A stretch of DNA of 64,000 bases, from NCBI GenBank assembly GCA_037189645.1, contig JBBCIY010000007.1, forward strand, positions 62,001 through 126,000, in the 5' to 3' direction. Both the position numbers and the translations under genes were made by a program. The stretch's first letter is position 1, and each line of letters starts with the position of its first letter. Under the pieces are notes generated by a model, which searched no databases, was not told the origin of the DNA, and was given only the letters and a program-made list of their open reading frames with translations. Positions 43,154-52,052 of this stretch are shown here, piece by piece. The stretch is from Taishania sp037189645. Its GTDB lineage: Bacteria; Bacteroidota; Bacteroidia; Flavobacteriales_D; Crocinitomicaceae.

Positions 43154-44047
43154 ATGAAAAATGTTGCAGTCATTGGTGCCGGTACAATGGGAAATGGAAT
43201 TGCCCACGTATTCGCACAATTCGGATATAACGTATCGTTGATCGATATCTCACAGGCCTCCCTGGATAAAGGGATTGAGACTATCACTAAAAACCTGGAC
43301 CGCCAGGTAGCAAAAGAAGTGATCACAGAAGCAGATAAGGCAAACACGTTAAACAACCTGACCACCTTCACCAGCATGGAGGAAGGAGTGAAAGGAGTTG
43401 ACCTGGCGGTGGAAGCAGCAACAGAAAACGTTGACCTGAAGCTGAAAATCTTTGCCGACCTGGATAAATTCACGGCACCGAACGTGATCCTGGCGACCAA
43501 TACCTCTTCCATTTCGATCACTAAGATCGCGTCTGTGACTTCACGCCCTGACAAAGTGATCGGGATGCATTTTATGAATCCGGTGCCGGTAATGAAACTG
43601 GTAGAAATTATCCGTGGGTATTCTACTTCCGATGAAGTGACAGCGAGTATTATGGAAACTTCACGCAACCTGAAAAAAGTGCCGGTAGAAGTAAATGATT
43701 ATCCTGGATTCGTTGCCAACCGTATCCTCATGCCGATGATCAACGAAGCGATCATTACCCTGCACGAAGGTGTTGCCGGTGTGGAAGAGATCGATACCGT
43801 AATGAAACTGGGAATGGCGCACCCGATGGGGCCTCTTCAGCTGGCTGATTTCATCGGTCTGGATGTCTGCCTGGCAATTATGGAAGTATTGCACGATGGG
43901 TTCGGAAACCCGAAATATGCACCTTGCCCGTTGCTGGTGAATATGGTAACGGCTGGCAAGAAAGGTGTGAAATCAGGGGAAGGTTTCTACTCCTGGACAC
44001 ACGGAACGAAAGACCTGGTGGTAGCACCGAATTTTGCCAGGAAATAA
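43154..44047 (+). CDS. 3-hydroxybutyryl-CoA dehydrogenase
   Basis: A 297-residue cytoplasmic NAD(P)-dependent dehydrogenase that interconverts 3-hydroxybutyryl-CoA and acetoacetyl-CoA. The Rossmann motif GAGTMGNGIAHVFAQFGYNV is at residues 8-27. LATNTSSISITKIAS with GMHFMNPVPVMKLVEII (near 117-152) holds the catalytic His, and NDYPGFVANRILMPMINEA (near 182-200) and GMAHPMGPLQLADFIGLD (near 219-236) are typical. An in-frame extension to 43064 overlaps the promoter, so the ATG at 43154 is preferred. It is monocistronic with its own promoter and terminator. It may serve fatty-acid or butyrate metabolism. Confidence 0.95.
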   Translation: MKNVAVIGAGTMGNGIAHVFAQFGYNVSLIDISQASLDKGIETITKNLDRQVAKEVITEADKANTLNNLTTFTSMEEGVKGVDLAVEAATENVDLKLKIFADLDKFTAPNVILATNTSSISITKIASVTSRPDKVIGMHFMNPVPVMKLVEIIRGYSTSDEVTASIMETSRNLKKVPVEVNDYPGFVANRILMPMINEAIITLHEGVAGVEEIDTVMKLGMAHPMGPLQLADFIGLDVCLAIMEVLHDGFGNPKYAPCPLLVNMVTAGKKGVKSGEGFYSWTHGTKDLVVAPNFARK

Positions 44048-44090
44048 TAAGAAAAAGGGAAAAGAATACTCTTCAGAGGAAACAGAAAAG

Positions 44091-44119
44091 AGGAGGTAAA
44101 GCGATTTATCTCCTTTTTT
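44091..44119 (+). terminator. Rho-independent terminator after 3-hydroxybutyryl-CoA dehydrogenase
   Basis: AGGAGGTAAA (44091-44100) pairs with TTTATCTCCT (44105-44114) with one wobble and a four-base loop, followed by a T-run. It slightly overlaps the end of the convergent lipoprotein gene (44118). Confidence 0.75.
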
Positions 44120-44708
44120 AATGGCCCGAAAAAAACTGATCCGAGTTGATCAGAAAAATCGAAGCGTGCTCTTTCTGCCCGAACTTTACGAGGTTCTCAT
44201 TGACTTCCTTCACAGCATCTTTGGAGATCCGCTCTGTCATCCTGGTCCAGAAAATAAGGATCGTGTATTCTTTTGCCGGTTCAACCGGATAGATCTCACG
44301 AAAATCTTCCAACGTAAAATGAACGTCCTCTAATGCTACTGCTGTCTTTGGAACAAACACATCGAAACGGTCTTCGGTATTCCAGTTCAACGAACCCAGC
44401 TTCGGCTTCGCATAACAGTTCACATGGTAAGAAACCAGCTCAGATTGCTTAAAGTACAGGATCTGTACAGGTTGTGACAGGCATTTCTTTTCTTCCTGCG
44501 TTTTCCCAAGATGAATGGTTTTCCTGTATTGAGCCGTATCAGCGACAAGAGCGGTAAAGCCAGATTCTTTCCTTAACCCCGCAATTACTTTATCGTATTT
44601 TTCCTGGTCGAACTGTTGAATGTTCTTAATTCCAAACAACAGGGAGCAACTGCTTAAAAAAATAGCCCCGGCAGCTAACATGCTATATTTTCCCCAGCGA
44701 TTCCACAT
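44118..44708 (-). CDS. Putative lipoprotein of unknown function
   Basis: A 196-residue protein with a lipoprotein signal (MLAAGAIFLSSC) after a basic start. The mature part contains no recognised motif; the final 60 residues (EYTILIFWTRMTERISKDAVKEVNENLVKFG) look like a thioredoxin-type strand-helix unit but without a CxxC. The start overlaps the end of the SRPBCC gene by 26 bases, so the two are coupled. A shorter start at Met10 would lose the positively charged n-region. Function unknown. Confidence 0.65.
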   Translation of the reverse strand: MWNRWGKYSMLAAGAIFLSSCSLLFGIKNIQQFDQEKYDKVIAGLRKESGFTALVADTAQYRKTIHLGKTQEEKKCLSQPVQILYFKQSELVSYHVNCYAKPKLGSLNWNTEDRFDVFVPKTAVALEDVHFTLEDFREIYPVEPAKEYTILIFWTRMTERISKDAVKEVNENLVKFGQKEHASIFLINSDQFFSGH

Positions 44709-45111
44709 GATTTTTGAAATGATTCAGCAACGCCTGCCAGCCATCCAGCTGAACGTTCGCGTCCTGCTCTTCCACGGCTTCAAATTTAACTTCAAGATGC
44801 ACCACGTCCTCGATGACAGAAAACTCAATCTCCCCTTTCCGGCCGTCTTTCATCGTAAAAGCGATGTAGTTGCCCAACTCAATTGCTGTATAAATACCAC
44901 CATAGTCAAAATCGACCCCTCCGTTCCTGGAAACCATCCGGTAGGAATAACCTCCTCCGATCCTCAGGTCGTTGCGTGCGTCTTTCACTTCGTAATCATC
45001 TGAAATAAACAGCCAGTATCGCATGTGCTTCTCATCGTTCCAGGTGTCCCACACACTATCCAGCGATTGATTGATATCAATACTTACGCTTAAAACTCGT
45101 TCTTTTTCCAT
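44683..45111 (-). CDS. SRPBCC (AHSA1-like) domain protein
   Basis: A 142-residue START-like protein. It reads VSIDINQSLDSVWDTWNDEKHMRYWLF, then a curved-sheet pattern (DLRIGGGYSYRMVSRNGGVDFDYGGIYTAIE, YIAFTMKDGRKGEIEFSV) and a C-terminal helix DGWQALLNHFKNHVESL. This is the AHSA1/SRPBCC family with a hydrophobic ligand cavity; the ligand is not predictable. It has a good promoter at 45152-45182 and is followed by the overlapping lipoprotein gene. Confidence 0.9.
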   Translation of the reverse strand: MEKERVLSVSIDINQSLDSVWDTWNDEKHMRYWLFISDDYEVKDARNDLRIGGGYSYRMVSRNGGVDFDYGGIYTAIELGNYIAFTMKDGRKGEIEFSVIEDVVHLEVKFEAVEEQDANVQLDGWQALLNHFKNHVESLGKI

Positions 45112-45151
45112 GGTATCTGATTGGTACAGCGTTAAGCAACACTCTTACAAA

Positions 45152-45182
45152 CAAATATAACAGGTAGGAATGAAATTTGCAA
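45152..45182 (-). promoter_or_regulatory. Promoter of the SRPBCC/lipoprotein operon
   Basis: On the minus strand TTG (45182-45180) and TATATTTG (45159-45152) are 20 bases apart, matching the Bacteroidota -33/-7 layout. The -7 box is 40 bases before the ATG. Confidence 0.65.
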
Positions 45183-45213
45183 GTGAAAATATGAACACGG
45201 TATTATTTCACCG

Positions 45214-46896
45214 TTAAAAAGGAACTGCGGCACCGAAGGTCATCACTATTCTTGTTCCGGGATGCCGGAATGTCAGCTGTTCAGCGTGTAAATGCAAGCG
45301 ATCCGCCTTCGTTCCATACAGGTCATCCCCGACAATCGGCATGTTCAGACCGTCCGGGTGGGCAGAATGCACACGCAACTGGTGTGTTCGTCCCGTAACA
45401 GGATGAAAATATACCTTTGACTTTCCGTTTTTCACTTCGATTAATTCCCATTCCGTCTTCGCTGGCTTTCCATACACATAGCATACCAGCTGACGCGGGC
45501 GGTCGTCGAGGTCAACCCGTAAAGGCAGGTCGATGCTCCCGGACTGTTCGGTCAACGTACCATCCAGCAATGCTACGTATCGTTTTTTTACGGTTCTCCG
45601 GATAAACTGGTCCTGCAAATAAGCATGCGCTTCTTTATTTTTTGCCACAAGCAGGATCCCGGAAGTGGACATATCCAGCCGGTGTACCAGCAGCGGGCCC
45701 GTCGCCTCCGGCAGGTATTCCTCCATTCGTTTCAATACGGAGTCAGCAATCGTTTTACCGGGAACGGAAAGAAATTCCGCAGGTTTGTTGATGACCACAA
45801 TTTCATTGTCTTCGTAGACGATCTCCAGCTCTTTCCCTTCCGCCGGGTTTACCTGCATGGGGTTGTCATCCACTTCCAATCCCTGCAGCATGTGCCCCAG
45901 GATCGGTTCGCATTTTCCCCTGCAAGCCGGGTAAAACTGTTTGTGCTTGCGGATCTCAGAAGCAGGTGAAGCGCCCCACCAGAATTCAGCCATCGCAACC
46001 GGACGGAGCTGGTGCTGGTAGGCATACTGCAATAATTTGGGAGCACAGCATTCTCCCGCACCGGATGGTGGCTTGCCGTTTTCAACATGCTCAAAGAGCT
46101 GCAACACACTCCTGGTCGCTCCATTGGCGTTCAGGAAATGGTACTGATCAAACAGCTGGTTTTGTATGTCGTTGGAACATTGTTTCCGCACTGTTTTCAA
46201 ATGGCTGATCCGCTCCAGGAACGCATCCAGCTCTGCCTGGACTTCAGCCCGCTTTTCACGGTGAAGCCTTGCCAGGTCCTTTAAATGAAATTGCTCCCGG
46301 ATGCTTTGCTTCCGCAGCTCTTCCAGCAGGATATCCTTTTCCTGCTCAGGCAATGATCCTGCTTTTTCCCGTTGATCTTTTCGTTCACGCTTCGCTTCTT
46401 TGACTTGCTGCCGCAACAGCTGCATTTCATTCCTGCAACATTCCTCCGTATCAGTCATCTGTTGTTTCAGGCGGGTCAGCTCTTCTGATCGCTCCAGCTG
46501 TTCAATTTCGGCGCTCATTTCATACAGAAGGCGTTCACCTTTCCGGTAAAACCCGTCTTCTCCGAGCATATCAAAGATAGGTGGAACGAAATGGCTGTAA
46601 TCGTTCCTATCTGCCAGTTTCCCTGAAAATGCGGCCAAATAGCCCAATTCTCCTTTCTGGTCCTGCACAACCAGCACACCAAACATTTTCCCGATCACCA
46701 TCCCCGCCTGCCCGGGAACCAGACCGAAATTATGTACCCACTCCGTCTGGCGTTCGATGTATTCCTGTAATTCCTGTGTAGCAATGACACTCAAGGGGTG
46801 CGGCTCATAATAGAACGGGAATGTAAATTTCTCAGGCAGGGAAATTCCATCTACGGAATGCCTGAAAGGAATAAATCTGGAGGGATTATTGTTCAT
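45214..46896 (-). CDS. RluA-family pseudouridine synthase with long N-terminal coiled-coil extension
   Basis: A 560-residue RNA pseudouridine synthase. The C-terminal 220 residues are the catalytic domain: IVYEDNEIVVINKPAEFLSVPGK near residues 348-370, the catalytic Asp in LVHRLDMSTSGILLVAKN near 404-421, and GRTHQLRVHSAHPDGLNMPIVGDDLYG near 510-536. The N-terminal half holds an alpha/beta region with Glu/Lys/Arg-rich coiled coil (about 130-235) and a cysteine pair region (SGAGECCAPKLL, PACRGKCEPILGHML near 275-325). The long form is known in Bacteroidota and gamma-proteobacteria. Target RNA (23S rRNA or tRNA) not predictable. Apparently monocistronic. Confidence 0.9.
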   Translation of the reverse strand: MNNNPSRFIPFRHSVDGISLPEKFTFPFYYEPHPLSVIATQELQEYIERQTEWVHNFGLVPGQAGMVIGKMFGVLVVQDQKGELGYLAAFSGKLADRNDYSHFVPPIFDMLGEDGFYRKGERLLYEMSAEIEQLERSEELTRLKQQMTDTEECCRNEMQLLRQQVKEAKRERKDQREKAGSLPEQEKDILLEELRKQSIREQFHLKDLARLHREKRAEVQAELDAFLERISHLKTVRKQCSNDIQNQLFDQYHFLNANGATRSVLQLFEHVENGKPPSGAGECCAPKLLQYAYQHQLRPVAMAEFWWGASPASEIRKHKQFYPACRGKCEPILGHMLQGLEVDDNPMQVNPAEGKELEIVYEDNEIVVINKPAEFLSVPGKTIADSVLKRMEEYLPEATGPLLVHRLDMSTSGILLVAKNKEAHAYLQDQFIRRTVKKRYVALLDGTLTEQSGSIDLPLRVDLDDRPRQLVCYVYGKPAKTEWELIEVKNGKSKVYFHPVTGRTHQLRVHSAHPDGLNMPIVGDDLYGTKADRLHLHAEQLTFRHPGTRIVMTFGAAVPF

Positions 46897-46963
46897 TGAT
46901 CATTTGATTTCCGTAATACCTGATCCTTTTTCACTTCTTCTTGTCTTGCCGGCATGAGGTAAA

Positions 46964-48670
46964 TCACTCACTCCATGCCGAAAATCCTTTTTTCTGATGA
47001 TTGTTCGGGTTTTCAACCGGTTTCAGCTTATGCTCCATGTAAAAATTGCGGTTCACTTCCGGCAGCACCAATTCCAGTAATCGTCCTGCACGGTTAACAG
47101 TGATCCGTTTTTCATCTGCGTCAAAATAATTCAGCCATTGGTCTAAATTTCCATGAATGACCACTCCGTTCACTGCAATAATACCATCATCCGCCATCAT
47201 CCCGCCTAAATCCGCAGGGCCGCCCGGGTAAAAGACCTTTGCAATGGTCCTGTCTCCATCTACCAGGCATTTCATACCCAACCTCGCGTGGCTGTATACC
47301 GGGGATGGCTTTTGTACCAGCTCCAGGCCTATGTATTCCAGTGCGTCGACCAGGATGGACTCGTACGGCTTGTTCCCGTAAACGTATTCGGAAAAATACT
47401 CCTCGAATGAACAATTCCCTACCGCTTCCAGCTCACGCCTGTAATCTTCTTCCGAAACACCTTTTCCCTGCAATGCATAATTGAAATACAGACGGCGCAT
47501 TACCTCGTCCAGACCGTATTTATTGCCGGTATTTTTCAGGATCATCACATCGGCGACAAATGCCAGCAGGCTTCCTTCGGTATAGATCGAAACCTTCCGG
47601 TTGGGTGCTCCTGCTTCGTAACCATCCAGCCATGTATCAAACGAAGATTCCGCTACGGAATAGTTGAACCGCCCGTGATTATCAAAATGGATCTGGAAAC
47701 GGGCAGCGAATTCAGCAAGGTACTGCTCCAGGGTAAACACTTTGCTTTTCAGCAGGAAGAGGTCGCCCATGTAAGTTGTAACACCTTCGCACAGATAACC
47801 TGAACGGGAATAATTTTCTTTTGTAAAGTCATACGGGTACATCTCTGCCGGGCGGATGGCTTTTACATTCCATGTGTGGTACAGCTCGTGCGAACTGACT
47901 CCCAGCAATTCCTTGTATAGCGACTGAAACACTTCATAGGAAGGACCCAGGCAAATAACCGTTGATTTGCAATGCTCCACTCCGTGGTATGCTTTTACCG
48001 GAAGGATCTGGAACAGGAAATGGTATTCCGGAACGGGAAATTCCGAAAACTTCTCAATCTGCTTATCCGTGAACGCTTTGAAGTCCTTTATTAACCGCTC
48101 CCACTGAGGTTTGGTGATACCGTTGAACCACAGGTGAAAGGTGGTTTCTCCCGAAGTGTATTCTCCGTGTTGCAGGTCTCCCGAACAGATCATCGGAGAA
48201 TCTGCCAGCTCATCAAAATTTTTGGCGATGAAGACTTCATTTTCCTTTTCCAGGGAAGTTGCAACCTCCCAATGGGAAGGAATGCTCACCTGCAAGGTAC
48301 ATTCTCCTGCTTCATTTCCAACCTGGTACACACAGCAGTTTACCGGGTTAACATACAACTGTTTCGCATCCAGGAACGTAGAACCTGCATTCAACAGGTT
48401 GGCAAAATAGGAATATTCGATTCTGAATGTTTCTCCTTTATCCAGGGATAGCTGCCACGCATCTTTGGTGATCTTTTGAAAATCAACGCGTTTTCCCGCT
48501 GCATTAAATACTTTAAATCCTTTTATGTTCTTTGCGAAATTTCCCAGCTCATAGCGTCCCGGCCGCCAGCTTGGCAACTGAATGACAGGGTGATCTGTTA
48601 TTGCTGTTCCTTCAACTGAAACCTGCAGGTATTGCTGGTTGGGATGTTCTATTTTAAATTGATAATTCAT
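46964..48670 (-). CDS. M61-family metallopeptidase with PDZ domain
   Basis: A 568-residue zinc peptidase related to glycyl aminopeptidase. The N-terminal beta domain (residues 1-170) precedes the catalytic domain with GVEHCKST, the zinc site SSHELYHTWNVKAIRP (HExxH near 259-263) and the third ligand Glu in YLCEGVTTYMGDLF. A C-terminal PDZ-like domain (about 450-535; GMKCLVDGDRTIAKVFYPGGPADLGGMMADDGIIAVNG) probably guides substrates. No signal peptide is evident, so it may be cytoplasmic or exported unconventionally. A TAnnTTTG box lies upstream. Confidence 0.92.
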   Translation of the reverse strand: MNYQFKIEHPNQQYLQVSVEGTAITDHPVIQLPSWRPGRYELGNFAKNIKGFKVFNAAGKRVDFQKITKDAWQLSLDKGETFRIEYSYFANLLNAGSTFLDAKQLYVNPVNCCVYQVGNEAGECTLQVSIPSHWEVATSLEKENEVFIAKNFDELADSPMICSGDLQHGEYTSGETTFHLWFNGITKPQWERLIKDFKAFTDKQIEKFSEFPVPEYHFLFQILPVKAYHGVEHCKSTVICLGPSYEVFQSLYKELLGVSSHELYHTWNVKAIRPAEMYPYDFTKENYSRSGYLCEGVTTYMGDLFLLKSKVFTLEQYLAEFAARFQIHFDNHGRFNYSVAESSFDTWLDGYEAGAPNRKVSIYTEGSLLAFVADVMILKNTGNKYGLDEVMRRLYFNYALQGKGVSEEDYRRELEAVGNCSFEEYFSEYVYGNKPYESILVDALEYIGLELVQKPSPVYSHARLGMKCLVDGDRTIAKVFYPGGPADLGGMMADDGIIAVNGVVIHGNLDQWLNYFDADEKRITVNRAGRLLELVLPEVNRNFYMEHKLKPVENPNNHQKKGFSAWSE

Positions 48671-48693
48671 CTCAATGGTATGTCATTTCTATG

Positions 48694-48701
48694 CAAAATT
48701 A
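48694..48701 (-). promoter_or_regulatory. TAnnTTTG -7 box upstream of the M61 peptidase
   Basis: TAATTTTG on the minus strand, a full consensus match, 23 bases before the ATG at 48670. No clear -33 element. Confidence 0.45.
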
Positions 48702-48819
48702 ATTTTTAATCGCATACCAGAGGGATATTATGGCCCCGATTCTCTGATCCCGGAACACGGAAAAATAAAAAGCGATCCGGCACAATCTGCCAAACCGCTT
48801 TTACTATTGTCTGATCCGA

Positions 48820-49389
48820 TTATTTTGAAACCGGGAATTCCAGGTTGGAGAGTATCACAACCTCATTTCCGACAACGGATTCAGGGAAACCTGAACCAAT
48901 GTTGAAATCCTTCCTGTTGATCGTTCCTTTCACCGTAAATCCGTATGTTTTTACGTTTGACATCGGGTTGATCACACTACCGTTGTAATCTACGGTCAAT
49001 ACTACTTTTTTCGTCACACCGTGCAGTGTCAGGTCGCCTTCCAATGCATAAATGCTCCCGATCACTTTTGTAAAAGAAGTGGAAACGAATTTCAGTTCGG
49101 CATGCTTCTCCGCGTCAAAGAAATCCGCAGATTTCAGGTGGTTGTCGCGTGCTTCAACTCCCGTATTGACGGAAGCGATCTTAGCCGTTACCGTGAATTT
49201 CGCATCGGACAGGTCTTCTTTCGTAAACGTCAACGTGGAAGTAAAATCCGTAAAGTTCCCTGCCACTTTGGAAATTGTCAGGTGAGTCGCATCGAATCCT
49301 AATCGTGAATGGGCAGCATCATTGGTCAATGTCTGAGCTGACAATACGCTTGATACAGCTACAAACACAAAGAACATCATTTTTTTCAT
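48820..49389 (-). CDS. YceI-family periplasmic protein
   Basis: A 189-residue protein with a signal peptide (MMFFVFVAVSSVLSAQ). The mature part matches the YceI lipocalin-like fold that binds isoprenoid-type lipids: DAAHSRLGFDATHLTISKVAGNFTDFTSTLTF near residues 24-55, RDNHLKSADFFDAEKHAELKFVST near 81-104 and LEGDLTLHGVTKKVVLTVDY near 115-134. The exact ligand is unknown. It has a good promoter at 49418-49444 and stands alone. Confidence 0.93.
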   Translation of the reverse strand: MKKMMFFVFVAVSSVLSAQTLTNDAAHSRLGFDATHLTISKVAGNFTDFTSTLTFTKEDLSDAKFTVTAKIASVNTGVEARDNHLKSADFFDAEKHAELKFVSTSFTKVIGSIYALEGDLTLHGVTKKVVLTVDYNGSVINPMSNVKTYGFTVKGTINRKDFNIGSGFPESVVGNEVVILSNLEFPVSK

Positions 49390-49417
49390 CTGTCTGAATT
49401 TTTACTGGTTAATATAG

Positions 49418-49444
49418 CAAAGCTAATGGGACAGAATGAAACAA
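49418..49444 (-). promoter_or_regulatory. Promoter of the YceI gene
   Basis: On the minus strand TTG (49444-49442) and TAGCTTTG (49425-49418) are 16 bases apart; the -7 box is a full consensus match and lies 28 bases before the ATG. Confidence 0.55.
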
Positions 49445-49550
49445 CTATTGACCTATGTTAAGATTCAGTAAAAAATCCCGTTTTTTAACTAAATTTAGTA
49501 TTCCATTGCCCCAGAAACCTCTGAAAAATTCTGACTTGCAAGGGCAGTAG

Positions 49551-50480
49551 TTAGTCTATTTTCCCGGCTTTGCGCAGTCTGCGTTCCTCCCACTTATCCA
49601 GGTCGATCTTGAAATTATCAAGCCGGTAGACAAATCCTGTGGTGATAGAATAGGTGTGGGGAATAACCGTTTCAGGAGGACGTGAATCATAGAAATGTGA
49701 GAAGTTGAACTTAATGCTGAACGGATCCGAGATCCGGACCAGCAGCACGTAGTCTCCCGATACCCGGTAGTCCTTGAAAGTGGCGATATTGGGCTGGATG
49801 TATGTGGAGGAAGAAAATTCAAAGTATTTGAAATTCATATAGGTGGACAGGTAAGTGCTCCAGCGAACCGTATTATTAAATTCCATTGGCCTGTCAGTGT
49901 AATTGATTTCTTCGTATTCATAGAACAGAGATGTTCCTGCGAAAAGACGTGCCGCACGCCTGACAGAGCCTCCGTCTACCGGGCTGATATCTGCGATCTT
50001 TGTTCTCAGGCCGGTGCCGAGCAATGTCCTTACTTTCTGTAATAACAGCTGGTTGTACTGAATTTGTGTGTACGACTCCCATTTCCATCCTGAGTTGCCG
50101 ATCCTGTATGCATAACGCAAATGCGACATTCCGAAATTAGCATAGGTATTCTTCTTTGCGCCCGTATATTTCAGGTCGTTGATCAGCAAAAGCAGGTGCT
50201 TGTTCCTATCCGGTTTTGGTGTTCCTCCCTTCTGAGCTGTATCTCTTACGTCCGCTTCCTTGAAGTGAAAATCGCGTTTCCCGTTAAACTTAAATTGGAT
50301 GAGTGGCTTAAAATGTACTGTCACCAACACGTCTTTCTGCCGTTGTGCCGACAACGTCATATCCAGTGCGCCACTGAATCCATAGGTTCCGTCATTCACC
50401 CGCCTGTTTTCTATGTTCACCACCTGGGCACACACTGTCCCTGTGAATACCATCAATAATATGACCAATGTTTTCCGCAT
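49551..50480 (-). CDS. DUF481-like outer-membrane beta-barrel protein
   Basis: A 309-residue exported protein with signal peptide TLVILLMVFTGTVCAQ. The rest is made of alternating aromatic/polar beta strands (e.g. ANFGMSHLRYAYRIGN, SLFYEYEEINYTDRP, SIKFNFSHFYDSRPP) ending in SITTGFVYRLDNFKI, in keeping with DUF481 barrels of unknown function. It is monocistronic. A TACCTTTG box lies at 50492-50499, so the 5' leader is only a few bases. Confidence 0.75.
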   Translation of the reverse strand: MRKTLVILLMVFTGTVCAQVVNIENRRVNDGTYGFSGALDMTLSAQRQKDVLVTVHFKPLIQFKFNGKRDFHFKEADVRDTAQKGGTPKPDRNKHLLLLINDLKYTGAKKNTYANFGMSHLRYAYRIGNSGWKWESYTQIQYNQLLLQKVRTLLGTGLRTKIADISPVDGGSVRRAARLFAGTSLFYEYEEINYTDRPMEFNNTVRWSTYLSTYMNFKYFEFSSSTYIQPNIATFKDYRVSGDYVLLVRISDPFSIKFNFSHFYDSRPPETVIPHTYSITTGFVYRLDNFKIDLDKWEERRLRKAGKID

Positions 50481-50491
50481 GCCTACTACTG

Positions 50492-50499
50492 CAAAGGTA
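50492..50499 (-). promoter_or_regulatory. TAnnTTTG -7 box upstream of the DUF481 gene
   Basis: TACCTTTG on the minus strand, 11 bases before the ATG at 50480, which predicts a very short or absent 5' leader. The signal peptide needs this ATG, so the start is unlikely to be further downstream. Confidence 0.5.
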
Positions 50500-50678
50500 A
50501 CAGGAGTTTTGATAGGTTAAAAGAGTTTTTAGCGATTTCAGCAGCAAAGAGTGCATTTGCCTGCCAATCGCCACAACTCAATTACCCGGGACCAATGCAT
50601 TTCTCTTTCTTAAAAAATCTCTTTTCTATACTCTTCAAAGCTTTCCATTCCGGGTGATCCCGTTTTATCAGACCGGCC

Positions 50679-51344
50679 TTACCGGGCCACTGTGCTGACA
50701 TCATAAACGATTTCTCCGCTGACATAATCCACTTCCTCAAACGTTACTTCCAGATCCTGTGATTGACCTGCTCCCAGGTAGATCGATTTACTTCTGTCAT
50801 ACGTACGATTACCCTGGTAAACATAAAATGTCACGACAACATTTCCATCGCCACCGTTATTTGTCACCGTTGCATACACGGTTGTCCTGGCATTGAACAA
50901 TCCTGATCTTTTACCATCCGCCCTGCTGGTTACAACTGTTGGTTTTGGAGTATTTATTTCAAATCTTACTCCCGGCATCGCACGTGGATTGTTCATGACA
51001 ATCAATACTCCACCGGTAATCACACAGATAGCAAGGATGACTACAAAGCGGGTATAGTTCTTCTTTTTCTTCCGGGAAAGTGAATGGGTCTTCGTGGGTT
51101 GAGCAGAAGATTCAGGCCGTTCGTTTACCGTACTGACCGGTGGAGGTGTATCTTTTCGCCCGCCGAACGGAGGTGGCACAGCTGATAATAACTGCTGTAA
51201 TTCTTCTACATTTTCCGCTGCTGTCCATTCCGAAAGACCTTCATACCAGACGGGTGTCTTCTTTGTAAGATCTTTTGTTTTCAGTTCCTCCAGGTCAAAC
51301 GGACCCATTTGTTCCGTTCCATTGTGCAAGTAGAATTTTTTCAT
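50679..51344 (-). CDS. GYF_2 (DUF4339) domain membrane protein
   Basis: A 221-residue protein. The N-terminal GYF_2 domain (residues 1-52, FYLHNGTEQMGPFDLEELK, PVWYEGLSEWTAAENV) is followed by a Pro-rich linker, a single membrane helix (RFVVILAICVITGGVLIVM near 99-117) and a beta-rich C-terminal region (TVYATVTNNGGDGNVVVTFYVYQGNRT) resembling a FxLYD-type domain outside the membrane. GYF_2 domains are thought to mediate protein interaction. The frame extends to 51407, but the Met at 51344 begins the domain correctly. Function unknown. Confidence 0.8.
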   Translation of the reverse strand: MKKFYLHNGTEQMGPFDLEELKTKDLTKKTPVWYEGLSEWTAAENVEELQQLLSAVPPPFGGRKDTPPPVSTVNERPESSAQPTKTHSLSRKKKKNYTRFVVILAICVITGGVLIVMNNPRAMPGVRFEINTPKPTVVTSRADGKRSGLFNARTTVYATVTNNGGDGNVVVTFYVYQGNRTYDRSKSIYLGAGQSQDLEVTFEEVDYVSGEIVYDVSTVAR

Positions 51345-51485
51345 AATCTCAGTACATGATCGCTGCGTTCCATAAGCACCATGAACGGATTCCATTCGTG
51401 TGTTCATGCCGGCAATATTACCACTACCAGATTTCTAAAACAACCGTATAAACACCTGTTTTTATTGTTTTATTTATCCAAAACA

Positions 51486-51514
51486 AAAAATCCCCGGCGC
51501 TAACCGAGGATTTA
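51486..51514 (-). terminator. Rho-independent terminator after tRNA-Gln
   Basis: On the minus strand a ten-base-pair stem (51505-51514 with 51489-51498, one G-T wobble) with a six-base loop is followed by a T-rich stretch. It begins six bases after the tRNA 3' end. Confidence 0.8.
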
Positions 51515-51519
51515 CCTGT

Positions 51520-51591
51520 TGTCCCACTAGGGCTCGAACCTAGACTCTTCTGAACCAAAATCAGACGTGTTGCCAGTTACACCATGGGACA
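51520..51591 (-). tRNA. tRNA-Gln (anticodon TTG)
   Basis: A 72-base cloverleaf on the minus strand. The acceptor stem pairs TGTCCCA (read on the plus strand at 51521-51527) with TGGGACA (51585-51591), giving U1-A72 as expected for tRNA-Gln. The T arm reads AGGTTCGAGCCCT, and the anticodon loop TTTTGGT between TCTGA and TCAGA gives anticodon TTG. CCA is not encoded. It is a single gene with its own terminator. Confidence 0.95.
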
Positions 51592-51703
51592 GTTTCACAA
51601 CGTTCCCTCAAAAACAACAGTGTTTTGGACTTATTGCGGGGGCAAAGCTAAGAATAAAATTGAATATTACAATAGCTTTCCCTAAAAAAATAATGATTTC
51701 CGT

Positions 51704-51958
51704 TTACAATTTGTTGACCTGGTCGTAAAGCTCATCCGTTTTGCTCTCAAAATCAGCGTAAATAGATTTAAAATCAGCTTTTGATTTTGCCTGGCTGATC
51801 CTGCTCAACAAATCATCCTGCAGATCTGCCGCCGCGTCAATGATCTTGTTGCTTGCCTCTGCCTTGCTTTCGTTGAACAACTGAGCGGAAAAGCTTTCCT
51901 CTACAATATCAATAATGACATTGTTCACCAATTTCTTAATTTGTCTTTTGTTTGCCAT
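51704..51958 (-). CDS. Small conserved helical protein
   Basis: An 84-residue protein, basic at the N-terminus (MANKRQIKKLVNNVIIDIVEE) then acidic/amphipathic helices (AEASNKIIDAAADLQDDLLSRISQ, FKSIYADFESKTDELYDQVNKL). No known domain is recognised. It is independent of pnp: a terminator lies between them (52001-52029) and it has its own TATCTTTG box. The pattern suggests a coiled-coil cytoplasmic protein; function unknown. Confidence 0.75.
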   Translation of the reverse strand: MANKRQIKKLVNNVIIDIVEESFSAQLFNESKAEASNKIIDAAADLQDDLLSRISQAKSKADFKSIYADFESKTDELYDQVNKL

Positions 51959-51977
51959 GACTTTTATTTTTGCACTG

Positions 51978-51985
51978 CAAAGATA
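51978..51985 (-). promoter_or_regulatory. TAnnTTTG -7 box of the 84-residue protein gene
   Basis: TATCTTTG on the minus strand, 19 bases before the ATG at 51958. It lies between the pnp terminator and the small gene, so that gene has its own promoter. Confidence 0.55.
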
Positions 51986-52000
51986 GGAATTTTAATCAAC

Positions 52001-52029
52001 AAAAAAGGGAATACACTTCATGTATTCCC
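52001..52029 (-). terminator. Rho-independent terminator after pnp
   Basis: On the minus strand GGGAATACA (complement of 52021-52029) pairs perfectly with TGTATTCCC (complement of 52007-52015) around a five-base loop, followed by a run of six T (52006-52001). It begins 23 bases after the pnp stop. Confidence 0.85.
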
Positions 52030-52052
52030 TTCATTCTTATTAAAAGCAACGA

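Noticed and set aside
50481..50678. A 198-base gap between the GYF_2 and DUF481 genes with a 60-codon minus-strand frame
   Set aside because: The frame overlaps the DUF481 start and has no domain or promoter; only the -7 box at 50492-50499 is supported.
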